Below, in pieces: positions 14,934 through 22,939 of a stretch of DNA of 34,866 bases. Each line of letters begins with the position of its first letter. Position 1 is the first letter of the stretch. The stretch is from Verrucomicrobiota bacterium (lineage in GTDB: Bacteria; Verrucomicrobiota; Verrucomicrobiia; Limisphaerales; UBA9464), in assembly GCA_016871805.1 (NCBI GenBank), contig VHCG01000001.1:193562-228427 (forward strand), given 5' to 3'. A program made the translations under genes and the position numbers. Under the pieces are notes generated by a model. It was given only the letters and a program-made list of their open reading frames with translations. It did not search any database and was not told the DNA's origin.

Positions 14934-16394
14934 CTAGGCGAGGAGTTCCTTCACCACGCGGCTTTCCTCGACACCGGTCAACCGCTGGTCGAGTCCCTGG
15001 TACTTGTACGTGAACCGGTCGTGCCGGATCCCCAGCAGGTGCAGCACGGTGGCGTGCAGATCCCGGATGTGCACCGGGTTGTCGACGATGTTGTAGGAGA
15101 AGTCGTCGGTCTCGCCGTAGACCATCCCGCCCTTGGCGCCACCACCGGCCATCCACATCGAGAAGCAGCGCGGATGATGGTCGCGCCCGTAGTTGTCCTT
15201 CGAAAGCCCCCCCTGGCTGTAGATGGTGCGACCGAACTCGCCGCCCCAGATGATGAGGGTGTCATCGAACAGGCCCCGCGCCTTGAGATCGGTGATCAGG
15301 CCGTAGATGGGACGGTCGATGTCCTGGCACTGCATCGGAAGCCGCCCCGCGATGTTCCCGTGGTGATCCCAGTTGTTGAGATAGACCTGGACGAAGCGGA
15401 CGCCGCGCTCGACGAGCCGCCGGGCGAGCAGGGCCGTGTAGCCGAAGCTGCCCGGCTTGCGGGCCGACTCGCCGTAGAGCTCATAGGTGGACGCCGGCTC
15501 GTTGGCCACCTGGGTCAGTTCCGGAACGCTCGACTGCATCCGGAACGCCATCTCGTACTGCTGGATCCGGGTCTCCGTCTCGGGATCCCCCAGACGCCGG
15601 TGCTCGAGCTCGTTCAGCCGTCGGAGTCCATCGAGCTGGAGCCGTCGGAGATCGGAGGGCACTCCGGGCGGGTTGTTGATGTAGAGGATCGGATCGCCGG
15701 CGCTGCGGAAGGAGACCCCCGCATGCTCCCCGGGCAGGAAGCCGCTCGACCACAGACGGGCGCTGATGGCCTGGATCTGTTCCTTGTTCGTGGGCTCCGC
15801 GACGAGCACCACGAAGGTCGGGAGGTTCTGGTTCATCGACCCTAGCCCGTAGCTGACCCAGGACCCCATGCAGGGTCGACCCGAGTTCATGTTGCCGGTC
15901 TGGATGTAGGAGATGGCCGGTTCGTGGTTGATCGCCTCGGTGTGCATCGACCGGATCAGGCAGAGGTCGTCGACCACCTTGGCGGTGTTCGGGAGGAGCT
16001 CGGAGTTCATCCAGAGGCCGTTCGATCCGACCTGGCTGAACCTGAACTTCGACGGGGCGATCGGGAACCGGGACTGTCCCGAGGTCATGGTCGTGAGCCG
16101 CTGTCCCTTGCGGATGGATTCGGGCAGGTCCTTGTCGTACCAGTCGACCATCCTCGGTTTGTGGTCCCAGAGGTCCATCTGGGCGGGCCCACCGACCATG
16201 TGGAGGTAGATGACCCGCTTGGCCCTGGGGGCGAAGTGGGGCAGGAGCGTCTCGACGGGGGTTCCTTCGGTGGCCCAGGTCCGGAGCCCCTCGCCGAGCA
16301 GGCTCGAGAGGGCGGCGTAGCCGAGCAGGTGACGGCTGCGGCCGAAGAAGTGGCGGCGGGTCTCGCGTCGGGCGAATTCAGTGATGGGGTCCAT
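14934..16394 (-). CDS. DUF1501 domain-containing protein
   Basis: A 486-residue member of the DUF1501 family (sulfatase-like fold), common in Verrucomicrobiota and Planctomycetota beside PSD1/DUF1553 genes. Visible family segments are RRETRRHFFGRSRHLLG at the N-terminus (export-related start), VIYLHMVGGPAQMDLWDHKP, INHEPAISYIQTGNMNSGRP, MGSWVSYGLGS, VRFVQVYLNNWDHHGN, IIWGGEFGRT, GRDHHPRCFSMWMAGGG, and HATVLHLLGIRHDRFTY. The HHGN and GRDHHP segments carry likely metal-binding residues. The start is the ATG at 16392-16394, 27 bases after the PSD1 gene stop, so the pair form an operon. The biochemical role is not established; links to degradation of sulfated or complex polysaccharide are proposed by context in these phyla. 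Confidence 0.93.
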   Translation of the reverse strand: MDPITEFARRETRRHFFGRSRHLLGYAALSSLLGEGLRTWATEGTPVETLLPHFAPRAKRVIYLHMVGGPAQMDLWDHKPRMVDWYDKDLPESIRKGQRLTTMTSGQSRFPIAPSKFRFSQVGSNGLWMNSELLPNTAKVVDDLCLIRSMHTEAINHEPAISYIQTGNMNSGRPCMGSWVSYGLGSMNQNLPTFVVLVAEPTNKEQIQAISARLWSSGFLPGEHAGVSFRSAGDPILYINNPPGVPSDLRRLQLDGLRRLNELEHRRLGDPETETRIQQYEMAFRMQSSVPELTQVANEPASTYELYGESARKPGSFGYTALLARRLVERGVRFVQVYLNNWDHHGNIAGRLPMQCQDIDRPIYGLITDLKARGLFDDTLIIWGGEFGRTIYSQGGLSKDNYGRDHHPRCFSMWMAGGGAKGGMVYGETDDFSYNIVDNPVHIRDLHATVLHLLGIRHDRFTYKYQGLDQRLTGVEESRVVKELLA

Positions 16395-16421
16395 GGGGTC
16401 GGTCTCCTTGGGAGCTGCGGC

Positions 16422-19400
16422 TTATTTGTTGAGGACCTCGTCGAGGTTGAACAGCTGGTTGGCCACGAGGGTGAGGGCGGCGAGGTCCGGGGTGGGAACA
16501 CCGCCGGAGGGCCTGAGTTCACCGATGCCCATGAGCTGGTCGGCGGCCTCGGGATGGCCTCGATAGAACGTGGAGAACTCGTCGAACGACCGGCGCACCA
16601 TCCCCTGCTCCTCCGGGGTCAACGGCCGCATGAGGAGCCGTTCCGAGACCCGTTCCACCGCGCGGTGGGGGTTCCCGGACGCCTCGGTCCAGGCCCTTTC
16701 GGCCAGACGTCGTGCCGCCTCGATGAACTGGGGGTCGTTCAGGGTTGCCAGGGCCTGGAGCGGGGTGTTCGTCCGCTCGCGTCGGGTACACGACACCTCG
16801 CGGCTGGGCGCGTTGAAGATCTCCATCGATGCCGGGGGCGCGGCGCGTTTCCAGAAGGTGTAGAGCGAGCGACGGTACAGGGCATCGCCCGAGTCCCGCT
16901 CGTAGCGCTTGGTGTTGCTCTCGGGCATCGCAACCGCCTCCCAGACGCCCTCGGGTTGGTAGGGTTTGACGCTGGCACCGCCCACCTTGGGCACCAGGAG
17001 CCCGCTGGCCGCCAACGCATAGTCGCGCACCATCTCGGCATCCATGCGGAACCTGGGTCCGCGGCTGACCAGCCGGTTCTGGGGATCCTTCTCCAGCTTC
17101 TCCGGGGTGACCCGCGCGTCCTGACGATAGGCCTGGGACATCACCACCTGCTTGAAGAAGCGCTTCACGTCCCAGCCACTCTCGCGGAAGTCCACCGCCA
17201 GCCAGTCGAGGAGTTCCGGGTTCACCGGGGTCTCGCCCATGATGCCGAAGTCCTCGGTGGTCTTGACGAGACCGGTTCCGAAGAGCTCCTGCCAGAACCG
17301 GTTGACCGTGACGCGGGCAAGAAGCGGGTTCTCGGGCGACACCAGCCACAGGGCGAGACCCATCCGGTTCCTCGGGGCACCCTCGGGCAGCGGGTTCAGC
17401 GCCGCCGGAACATTGGCCTCGACCCGTTCGCCAGGCTTGTCGTACTGGCCCCGGGCGAGCAGGGCCGCCATGGGCTTGGAGTCGGCCTTCTCCCGCTGGA
17501 TATGGGTCACGGGATGGCGCCGACGGATCCCGTCGCGCTCGGCCTCGAGCCGGGCCAGGGCCTCCCGCGCCTCGAGAACCGGCCTGGACTGGGTCTGGAT
17601 GAAGGTCTCCAACAGCACGCCGCGGACCTCGGCGTTCCAGTCGGGAACGGGTTTTCCAACGACCTGGAGCAGGAGAGGATTCCGGGCCAGCGCCGTGATC
17701 TCCGTCGAGGAAAGCACCCGGGAGAAGACCCGGACATCCTGCAGCGCCACGCCATCGAAGTGGTCGCCTCCGGACCGCTGCGCGAACGTCAGCGGAGCCC
17801 GGGCCCGGATCGTCCCGGTCAGGGGCTTGTCGGTCTCGATGGACACCGGGACCGGGACGCCATCGACATGGATCGACACTCCTGAGGGCTTGCCGGAGCC
17901 GTCATAGCCCATCCACACATGCTGCCACTGGCCCTTCCGCACGACGGAGTCCTTCGTGGCCACCTTGATCGCGCTGTCAGGCCATTTGTGGATGATGTGG
18001 GTGGCGAACTGGCCCCCCTGGACCCAGAGGTCCCAGCCCCGGTAGGACTCCGACGGCGGATCCATCCGGGCCAGCACGGCGGCGGTGGCGTTGGAGTCGG
18101 CGGGCACCCGGATCCAACCGCCGAACGAGAAGGACTGGTTCGTCTCGAACGCGCCGACGTCCTCGACCCGGGCGGTGGCGTCCTTGCCAAAGACGGGGGC
18201 CGGTCCGAACAGGCCGTTGGTGCGGAGGGTGATCGGCCCGGCGGTCGGCACCTCGATCCCCTTCCCCGCGACGGTCACCGGGATCGGGTTCGTTTGGCCG
18301 GAGGCCAGGGCGGCCCGGAAGGTCTGGCCCGGGAGTTCCAACCCCGACTCGAGTGCCGGTTTCCGGAGTCCACCAATCCAGCGCTCCATCGCGGGTCCGG
18401 CCTCCGAACGGGCCTGGTCGACGGCCTTCTTCGCGGCGTCGATCTGCCCCAGCAGCGCTGCCCACCGGTCGGCGTCGACGGGATCGGTCACGACGACCAT
18501 GCTGGCGTTGGCGCCATCCTTCACGTTGCCGTCGAATCCCGACTGCTGCGTGTTCCGGAAGAACGCCGCCATGGAGTAGAAATCCCGCTGGGTGAAGGGA
18601 TCGAACTTGTGGTCGTGACAGGCACTGCAGTTGGTCGTGAGCCCCAGGAAGACCCAGCCGGTGGTCGAGACCCGGTCATTGGCGTAGCCGACGAGGTTCT
18701 CCTCCTCGATGGTGCCCCCCTCGTTGGTGGTCATGTTGCACCGGTGGAAGCCGGTGGCCACGAGCTGGTCCTGGGTGGGATCGGGCAGGAGATCCCCGGC
18801 GATCTGCTCGACGACGAACCGGTCGAACGGCTGGTTCCGGTTGAAGGCCGCGATCACCCAGTCGCGGTAGGGCCACATCTCGCGGTAGTTGTCGAAATGC
18901 AGACCGTGGGTGTCGGCATAGCGGGCGGCATCCAACCAGTAGCGGCCCCGATGTTCACCCCAGCGAGGGCTGTCGAGGAGGCGGTCGACCCAGCGCTCGT
19001 AGGCGTCCGGGGAGGTGTCCTTCACGAAGGCCTCGACCTCCCCGGGCAGCGGGGGGAGTCCGGTGAGGTCGAGGGCTACCCGACGCGCCAGCGTCCGGCG
19101 ATCCGCCTCCGGGTTCATCGTCAGGCCTTTGGCCGCCAGCTTCGCCGACACGAAGGCGTCGATGGGAGTGCGGCCGGACCCCTGGGGCGCCGCAGGCCGC
19201 TCGGGTTTGAGGAAGGACCAGTGGGGCTGCCACGCCGCCCCCTCGAGGATCCAGCGTCGGATCAGCTCCTTCTGCTCGGCCTTGAGCTCCTTGTGGGATT
19301 CCGGCGGCGGCATGAGCTCGTCGGGATCGGTGTGCACCAGCCGTTTCCAGAGCGCGCTCTGTTCGGGCTTCCCTGGGACCACCACCGGTCCCTCGCCCTT

Positions 19401-19616
19401 GGTCTGGCCGAAGAGGCTTTCCCGGGTGTCGAGCCGCAGGCCCGCCTTGCGCGACCCGGGATCGGGACCGTGACAGGCGAGGCAGTTCTCGGAGAGGAGG
19501 AGTCGGACGTCCCGGTTGAACTGGAGGTCCGGGGAAGCGGCGAGGACGAGTCCGGATCCGAGGACCAGGGAAATCCTCCGGACTGTCTTCAGCGGCCGCT
19601 GTCGGGAGTCGAGCAT
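16422..19616 (-). CDS. PSD1 / DUF1549 / LamG-like / DUF1553 protein with cytochrome-type haem motifs
   Basis: A 1064-residue secreted protein. After a signal segment (ISLVLGSGLVLAASPD) comes a planctomycete-type cytochrome c domain with CLACH near residue 45 (NCLACHGPDPGSRKAGLRLD). DUF1549 follows (PIDAFVSAKLAAKGL, then WLDAARYADTHGLHFDNYR), with a second haem-type site NCSACHDHKFDP. A concanavalin/LamG-like domain lies in the middle (SFSFGGWIRVPADSNATAAVLARMDPP split across the segment, then VHVDGV-type strands). DUF1553 ends the protein (VSPENPLLARVTVNRFWQ, WDVKRFFKQVVMSQAYRQ, RRERTNTPLQALATLNDPQF). The ATG at 19614-19616 precedes the signal; upstream in-frame codons belong to other genes' shadows. 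It is the first gene of a pair with DUF1501. Confidence 0.93.
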   Translation of the reverse strand: MLDSRQRPLKTVRRISLVLGSGLVLAASPDLQFNRDVRLLLSENCLACHGPDPGSRKAGLRLDTRESLFGQTKGEGPVVVPGKPEQSALWKRLVHTDPDELMPPPESHKELKAEQKELIRRWILEGAAWQPHWSFLKPERPAAPQGSGRTPIDAFVSAKLAAKGLTMNPEADRRTLARRVALDLTGLPPLPGEVEAFVKDTSPDAYERWVDRLLDSPRWGEHRGRYWLDAARYADTHGLHFDNYREMWPYRDWVIAAFNRNQPFDRFVVEQIAGDLLPDPTQDQLVATGFHRCNMTTNEGGTIEEENLVGYANDRVSTTGWVFLGLTTNCSACHDHKFDPFTQRDFYSMAAFFRNTQQSGFDGNVKDGANASMVVVTDPVDADRWAALLGQIDAAKKAVDQARSEAGPAMERWIGGLRKPALESGLELPGQTFRAALASGQTNPIPVTVAGKGIEVPTAGPITLRTNGLFGPAPVFGKDATARVEDVGAFETNQSFSFGGWIRVPADSNATAAVLARMDPPSESYRGWDLWVQGGQFATHIIHKWPDSAIKVATKDSVVRKGQWQHVWMGYDGSGKPSGVSIHVDGVPVPVSIETDKPLTGTIRARAPLTFAQRSGGDHFDGVALQDVRVFSRVLSSTEITALARNPLLLQVVGKPVPDWNAEVRGVLLETFIQTQSRPVLEAREALARLEAERDGIRRRHPVTHIQREKADSKPMAALLARGQYDKPGERVEANVPAALNPLPEGAPRNRMGLALWLVSPENPLLARVTVNRFWQELFGTGLVKTTEDFGIMGETPVNPELLDWLAVDFRESGWDVKRFFKQVVMSQAYRQDARVTPEKLEKDPQNRLVSRGPRFRMDAEMVRDYALAASGLLVPKVGGASVKPYQPEGVWEAVAMPESNTKRYERDSGDALYRRSLYTFWKRAAPPASMEIFNAPSREVSCTRRERTNTPLQALATLNDPQFIEAARRLAERAWTEASGNPHRAVERVSERLLMRPLTPEEQGMVRRSFDEFSTFYRGHPEAADQLMGIGELRPSGGVPTPDLAALTLVANQLFNLDEVLNK

Positions 19617-19762
19617 GATATGTCGGGTGCCGGAACCATCGTAGGAACGCACTCCCGACGATGTCCACCGGACGATCCACAGGTTGGGACGACTTCCCGG
19701 GAAGGCCTCATCAAAGAAACTCCCACCGGAACCCAACCGGGTCGGTGCCGGCGGTCCACTCC

Positions 19763-19776
19763 GGCGCCCGGGCGCC
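19763..19776. terminator. GC palindrome after ispH
   Basis: The 14-base sequence GGCGCCCGGGCGCC is a perfect palindrome located 14 bases past the ispH stop (minus strand). No T-run follows, so it is at best a weak or Rho-assisted terminator hairpin. Confidence 0.25.
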
Positions 19777-19789
19777 CCGACAATCCTCA

Positions 19790-21049
19790 TCAGGCGCGGG
19801 GCGGCGCCGCCAACAGATCCACCACCGAGATGCCCCGCAGCTCGAAAAGGCGCCGGATGGTGTCCTCGATCAGGTTGTTCGGGCAGCTTGCTCCGGCGGT
19901 GATGCCAACCGTGAGGTCCCGGTTCAACGGGTACCAGTCCCGGGTCTCCACCTCCATGCAGGTGTGCTGGTTCCAGTGCTCGATGGCATGGGCCGACTTC
20001 ATCTTGGAGGCGTTCTTGATGAAGTAGGTGGGGAGGACCTTCTCGCCCATCTCGGCGAGATGGGATGTGTTGGAGGAGTTGTAGCCCCCGACGACGACGA
20101 GGAGGTCCATCGGCTCCCGGAGCATCCGCTGCAGGGCATCCTGACGGTCCTGGGTGGCGCCACAGATGGTGTCGAACACCCGGAAATGCTGGGCCAGCGC
20201 CGCGGTTCCATGCCGTTTCTCGATGGCGGCCCGAATGCGACGCTGCACCTCCTCGGTCTCTCCGCGCAGCATCGTCGTCTGGTTGGCCACACCCACCGCG
20301 GCCAGGTGGACATCGGGATCGAAGCCCTGCGAGTAGGCGCCCCGGAACCGGTCGAGGAAGCCCTGCCGATCCCCACCGTTGACGATGTAGTCGCAGACAA
20401 AATCGGTCTCCTGGAGGTCGAACACCACGAGGTAGTGACCGTTCCCGTAGGCGCCGGCCTGGGAGGTCGTCGCCTTGGTCTCCTCGTGCTTCGCCTTGCC
20501 GTGGATGATGCTGGTGACGCCGTCGCGGCTGTACTGGCGGACCCGCTTCCAGACGCTCATCACGTCGCCGCAGGTGGTGTCTACCGTCTGGCATCCGGTG
20601 GCCTCGAGACGGCGTCGGGTCGAGACCTCGGTGCCGAAGGCCGGGATGATGACGACGTCGCCGGGTCCCAGCGACAGGCTGGCGATCTCCTCGTCGCTGG
20701 GTTTGGGGGAGATGGAGACGATGCCGAGGTTGCGGATCTGGTCGTTGACCTCGGGGTTGTGGATGATCTCGCCGAGCAGGAAGATGCGGGCGGGGTCCGG
20801 AAAGACGTTCCGGGCGGCGTAGGCCAGGTCGATCGCCCGTTCGACCCCGTAGCAGAAGCCGAACTCCTTCGCGAGCTTCACGGTCAGACCCGCATGCGAG
20901 AGGAGGCCTCCCTGGGCCCGGATCCGCTCCACAAGCTCGCTGCGATAGTGGGCCACCACCTGGGCGGAGACGGCCTCCATGACGTCGGGCCGGCGAAGGT
21001 TGATCTTCTTCGGGGAATTCTCGGGGGCGTTCGGGGGATTGGCGGACAT
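19790..21049 (-). CDS. ispH: 4-hydroxy-3-methylbut-2-enyl diphosphate reductase (IspH/LytB), long form
   Basis: A 419-residue enzyme of the last step of the MEP isoprenoid pathway: it reduces HMBPP to IPP and DMAPP using a 4Fe-4S cluster. The three cluster cysteines are visible in EFGFCYGVERAI (Cys66), TVDTTCGDVMSVWKRV and GITAGASCPNNLIE. HNPEVND and the ATSIIHGKAKHEE-type segment (VTSIIHGKAKHEETKATT) also fit. The enzyme is about 100 residues longer than the E. coli type and has an N-terminal extension, as in the cyanobacterial/plastid and verrucomicrobial long form. The start ATG at 21047-21049 gives that length. It lies 86 bases after argF on the same strand. Confidence 0.95.
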   Translation of the reverse strand: MSANPPNAPENSPKKINLRRPDVMEAVSAQVVAHYRSELVERIRAQGGLLSHAGLTVKLAKEFGFCYGVERAIDLAYAARNVFPDPARIFLLGEIIHNPEVNDQIRNLGIVSISPKPSDEEIASLSLGPGDVVIIPAFGTEVSTRRRLEATGCQTVDTTCGDVMSVWKRVRQYSRDGVTSIIHGKAKHEETKATTSQAGAYGNGHYLVVFDLQETDFVCDYIVNGGDRQGFLDRFRGAYSQGFDPDVHLAAVGVANQTTMLRGETEEVQRRIRAAIEKRHGTAALAQHFRVFDTICGATQDRQDALQRMLREPMDLLVVVGGYNSSNTSHLAEMGEKVLPTYFIKNASKMKSAHAIEHWNQHTCMEVETRDWYPLNRDLTVGITAGASCPNNLIEDTIRRLFELRGISVVDLLAAPPRA

Positions 21050-21135
21050 CGTCGTTGGCGCAGCCTAATCGAGTCGACCCGATCGTCGAGCGATCAGTGG
21101 AGGCAGAGGTGGAGGCGGAGGTGGGCTCCCGGGGC

Positions 21136-22098
21136 TCAGGAGACGACCCAGTCGACAATCGCCTTCTGGACGTGGAGCCGATTCTCGGCCTCGGCGAAGA
21201 TCGTCTCCGCGTGGTCATCGAGGGTGTCGGCGTCGATCTCCTTGCCGCGGTAGGCGGGCAGGCAGTGCATGACGAGGGCATTGGGCCGGGCGCGCTTCAC
21301 GAGGTCCCGGTTGATCTGGTAGCCGCCGAGGTCGCGGACCCTCTGGGCGGACTCCGACTCCTTGCCCATGGACACCCAGACGTCGGTGTAGAGGAGATCC
21401 GCCCCGGTCGCCGCCCAGGAGAGGTCCCGGGTGAGCACCACGCGTCCACCGGACTGCAAATACCAACAGCGGGCATCGGCCGGGAGTCCCGGGATCACCG
21501 CCCCGAGGGTTCCACCGGCACGGACCAGGAGGCTGTCGGCCGGGTGGTAGGACGGCGGCGCCGCCAGCCGCAGCTCGAAGCCGAGCCGGGCCGCCGCGAA
21601 GATCCAGCTGGCGGGAACGTTGCACGCCGCGTCCCCGACATAGGTGACGACCTTCCCAACAATCGGTTCGCCCCGCCGTTCCTCGAAGGTGTGGATGTCG
21701 GTCAGGATCTGACAGGGATGCTCGTCGTCCGTCAGGGCGTTGATGGTGGGAACGCCGGAGAATTGCGCGAACACCTCGACATCCGATTGAGCGAAGGTCC
21801 GGATGACCGCCCCATGGATCATGCGACCCAGCACACGGGCCGTGTCCTGGATGGGCTCGCCCCGACCGAGTTGGATGTCGTTGGCGTTGAGGAAGAGCAC
21901 GTTGGCGCCGAGTTCCCGGAGACCGACCTCGAAGCTGACTCGGGTGCGGGTGGAGGACTTGCTGAAGATCATCGCCCAGGACTGGCCCTCGAGCGGCCTT
22001 GGGTGGGAACGCCGATTGCGTTTGAAGCCGTCCACCCGGCCGAGGATCGACCGGAAATCCCCGACGGTGAGCGACTCGAGACTCAGCAGATGTTTCAT
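21136..22098 (-). CDS. argF: Ornithine carbamoyltransferase
   Basis: A 320-residue cytoplasmic enzyme that makes citrulline from ornithine and carbamoyl phosphate in arginine synthesis. The carbamoyl-phosphate loop SSTRTR is at residues 48-53, HPCQ at 127-130, DVWVSMGKE (the ornithine-side SMG motif) near 239-247, and the catalytic HCLPAYRG from 278. Length and order match the anabolic enzyme, and the DxxxSMG motif separates it from aspartate carbamoyltransferase. The ATG at 22096-22098 fits the usual MKHLLSLESLT start. It is divergent from the small membrane peptide gene, with about 185 bases of shared regulatory region. Confidence 0.96.
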   Translation of the reverse strand: MKHLLSLESLTVGDFRSILGRVDGFKRNRRSHPRPLEGQSWAMIFSKSSTRTRVSFEVGLRELGANVLFLNANDIQLGRGEPIQDTARVLGRMIHGAVIRTFAQSDVEVFAQFSGVPTINALTDDEHPCQILTDIHTFEERRGEPIVGKVVTYVGDAACNVPASWIFAAARLGFELRLAAPPSYHPADSLLVRAGGTLGAVIPGLPADARCWYLQSGGRVVLTRDLSWAATGADLLYTDVWVSMGKESESAQRVRDLGGYQINRDLVKRARPNALVMHCLPAYRGKEIDADTLDDHAETIFAEAENRLHVQKAIVDWVVS

Positions 22099-22244
22099 CA
22101 GACCCTTTCAGCCCGTGGCGAAAGCCGAAGACTGAAGCGCCATACGGGGGCCTTGTGAATCGAAATTCTTGTTGTAACCCGGGGCCCGAGACGGCCCCAA
22201 GCCGGCATCGGGGCATCGCACCCACGTCCCCAAAAAGTCCCCGG

Positions 22245-22273
22245 TTCCGTTTTGGACTCCGATCCGCTATACT
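22245..22273 (+). promoter_or_regulatory. Possible promoter giving a near-leaderless transcript
   Basis: TATACT at 22268-22273 is a good -10 box in GC-rich surroundings. A -35 at the right spacing (TTCCGT, 22245-22250) is weak. Transcription would start about 22279-22281, only a few bases before the ATG at 22284. Confidence 0.4.
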
Positions 22274-22283
22274 CTCGCCAGTG

Positions 22284-22433
22284 ATGTTGACGCCCACCCG
22301 AGCCGAGAAACGCATGCTGCAGCTGGTGCTGCTGCTCGCGGTTTCCGGCCTTGTCGGCAAGGTCTGGCTCCGGACCCATCCCCCTTCCCCGGAACCGCCG
22401 GCCATCGCGCAGGGCGTTGGCGGGATCCGCTGA
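22284..22433 (+). CDS. 49-residue single-pass membrane peptide
   Basis: A very small protein: a basic start (MLTPTRAEKR), one membrane segment (MLQLVLLLAVSGLVGKVWL), and a short Pro-rich tail. It has no recognisable family. The ATG at 22284-22286 directly follows a plausible -10 box, and the stop is two bases before the ATG of the Minf_1886-family gene, which argues for a real, co-transcribed gene rather than chance. The position before a phylum-restricted conserved gene is notable. Confidence is limited by length. Confidence 0.5.
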   Translation: MLTPTRAEKRMLQLVLLLAVSGLVGKVWLRTHPPSPEPPAIAQGVGGIR

Positions 22434-22435
22434 TC

Positions 22436-22840
22436 ATGGCGCAGGTCGACCTCGATTCACTTCTCAACCCGGTGCTGGAGCGCGACCCGCGCTACGCCAG
22501 GGCCGCGTACCACTTCGTCTGCGAGGCCCTCGACCACACCCAGGGCCTGCGCGGATCCACACCGGGACGGAAGACCCACGTGACCGCCCAGGAACTGCTC
22601 GAGGGTATCCGCCAGTATGCGCTCCAGCAGTTCGGCCCTCTCGCCTGCACCGTCCTCGACGAGTGGGGGGTGCGGTCGTGTCCCGACTTCGGCGAGATCG
22701 TCTTCAACCTCATCGACCACGAGATCTTCTCCAAGACGGACACCGACTCCCGGGAGGACTTCCGGGAGGGCTTCGATTTCGACGGCGCGTTCCGCCGCCC
22801 CTTCACCCCGGGCCAGGCACTGTCGCAGGGGGAGTCCTGA
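22436..22840 (+). CDS. Minf_1886-family protein (Planctomycetota/Verrucomicrobiota conserved)
   Basis: A 134-residue soluble protein of the Minf_1886 family (TIGR04138, as I recall it), known from Verrucomicrobiota and Planctomycetota and without an assigned function. Typical segments are RYARAAYHFVCEALDHTQ, HVTAQELLEGIRQYALQQFG, WGVRSCPDFGEIVFNLIDHE and FSKTDTDSREDFREGFDF with the aromatic/acidic end. The ATG at 22436-22438 starts two bases after the membrane peptide stop. It is a useful marker for the phylum. It shows no membrane segment or catalytic motif. Confidence 0.9.
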   Translation: MAQVDLDSLLNPVLERDPRYARAAYHFVCEALDHTQGLRGSTPGRKTHVTAQELLEGIRQYALQQFGPLACTVLDEWGVRSCPDFGEIVFNLIDHEIFSKTDTDSREDFREGFDFDGAFRRPFTPGQALSQGES

Positions 22841-22939
22841 CATCCCGACACCCTGTCGCCCCAGGAACCCACCCATCCGCCACGGGGTGGATTCCGGGGC
22901 GGGCCGACCCGAAACCCTCCTTCCCGACACTTCATTCCA

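Noticed and set aside
19617..21281. Very long open frame continuing upstream of the PSD1/DUF1553 gene
   Set aside because: The extension is an alternative frame across ispH and argF with no family similarity; the real start is the ATG at 19616 before a signal peptide.
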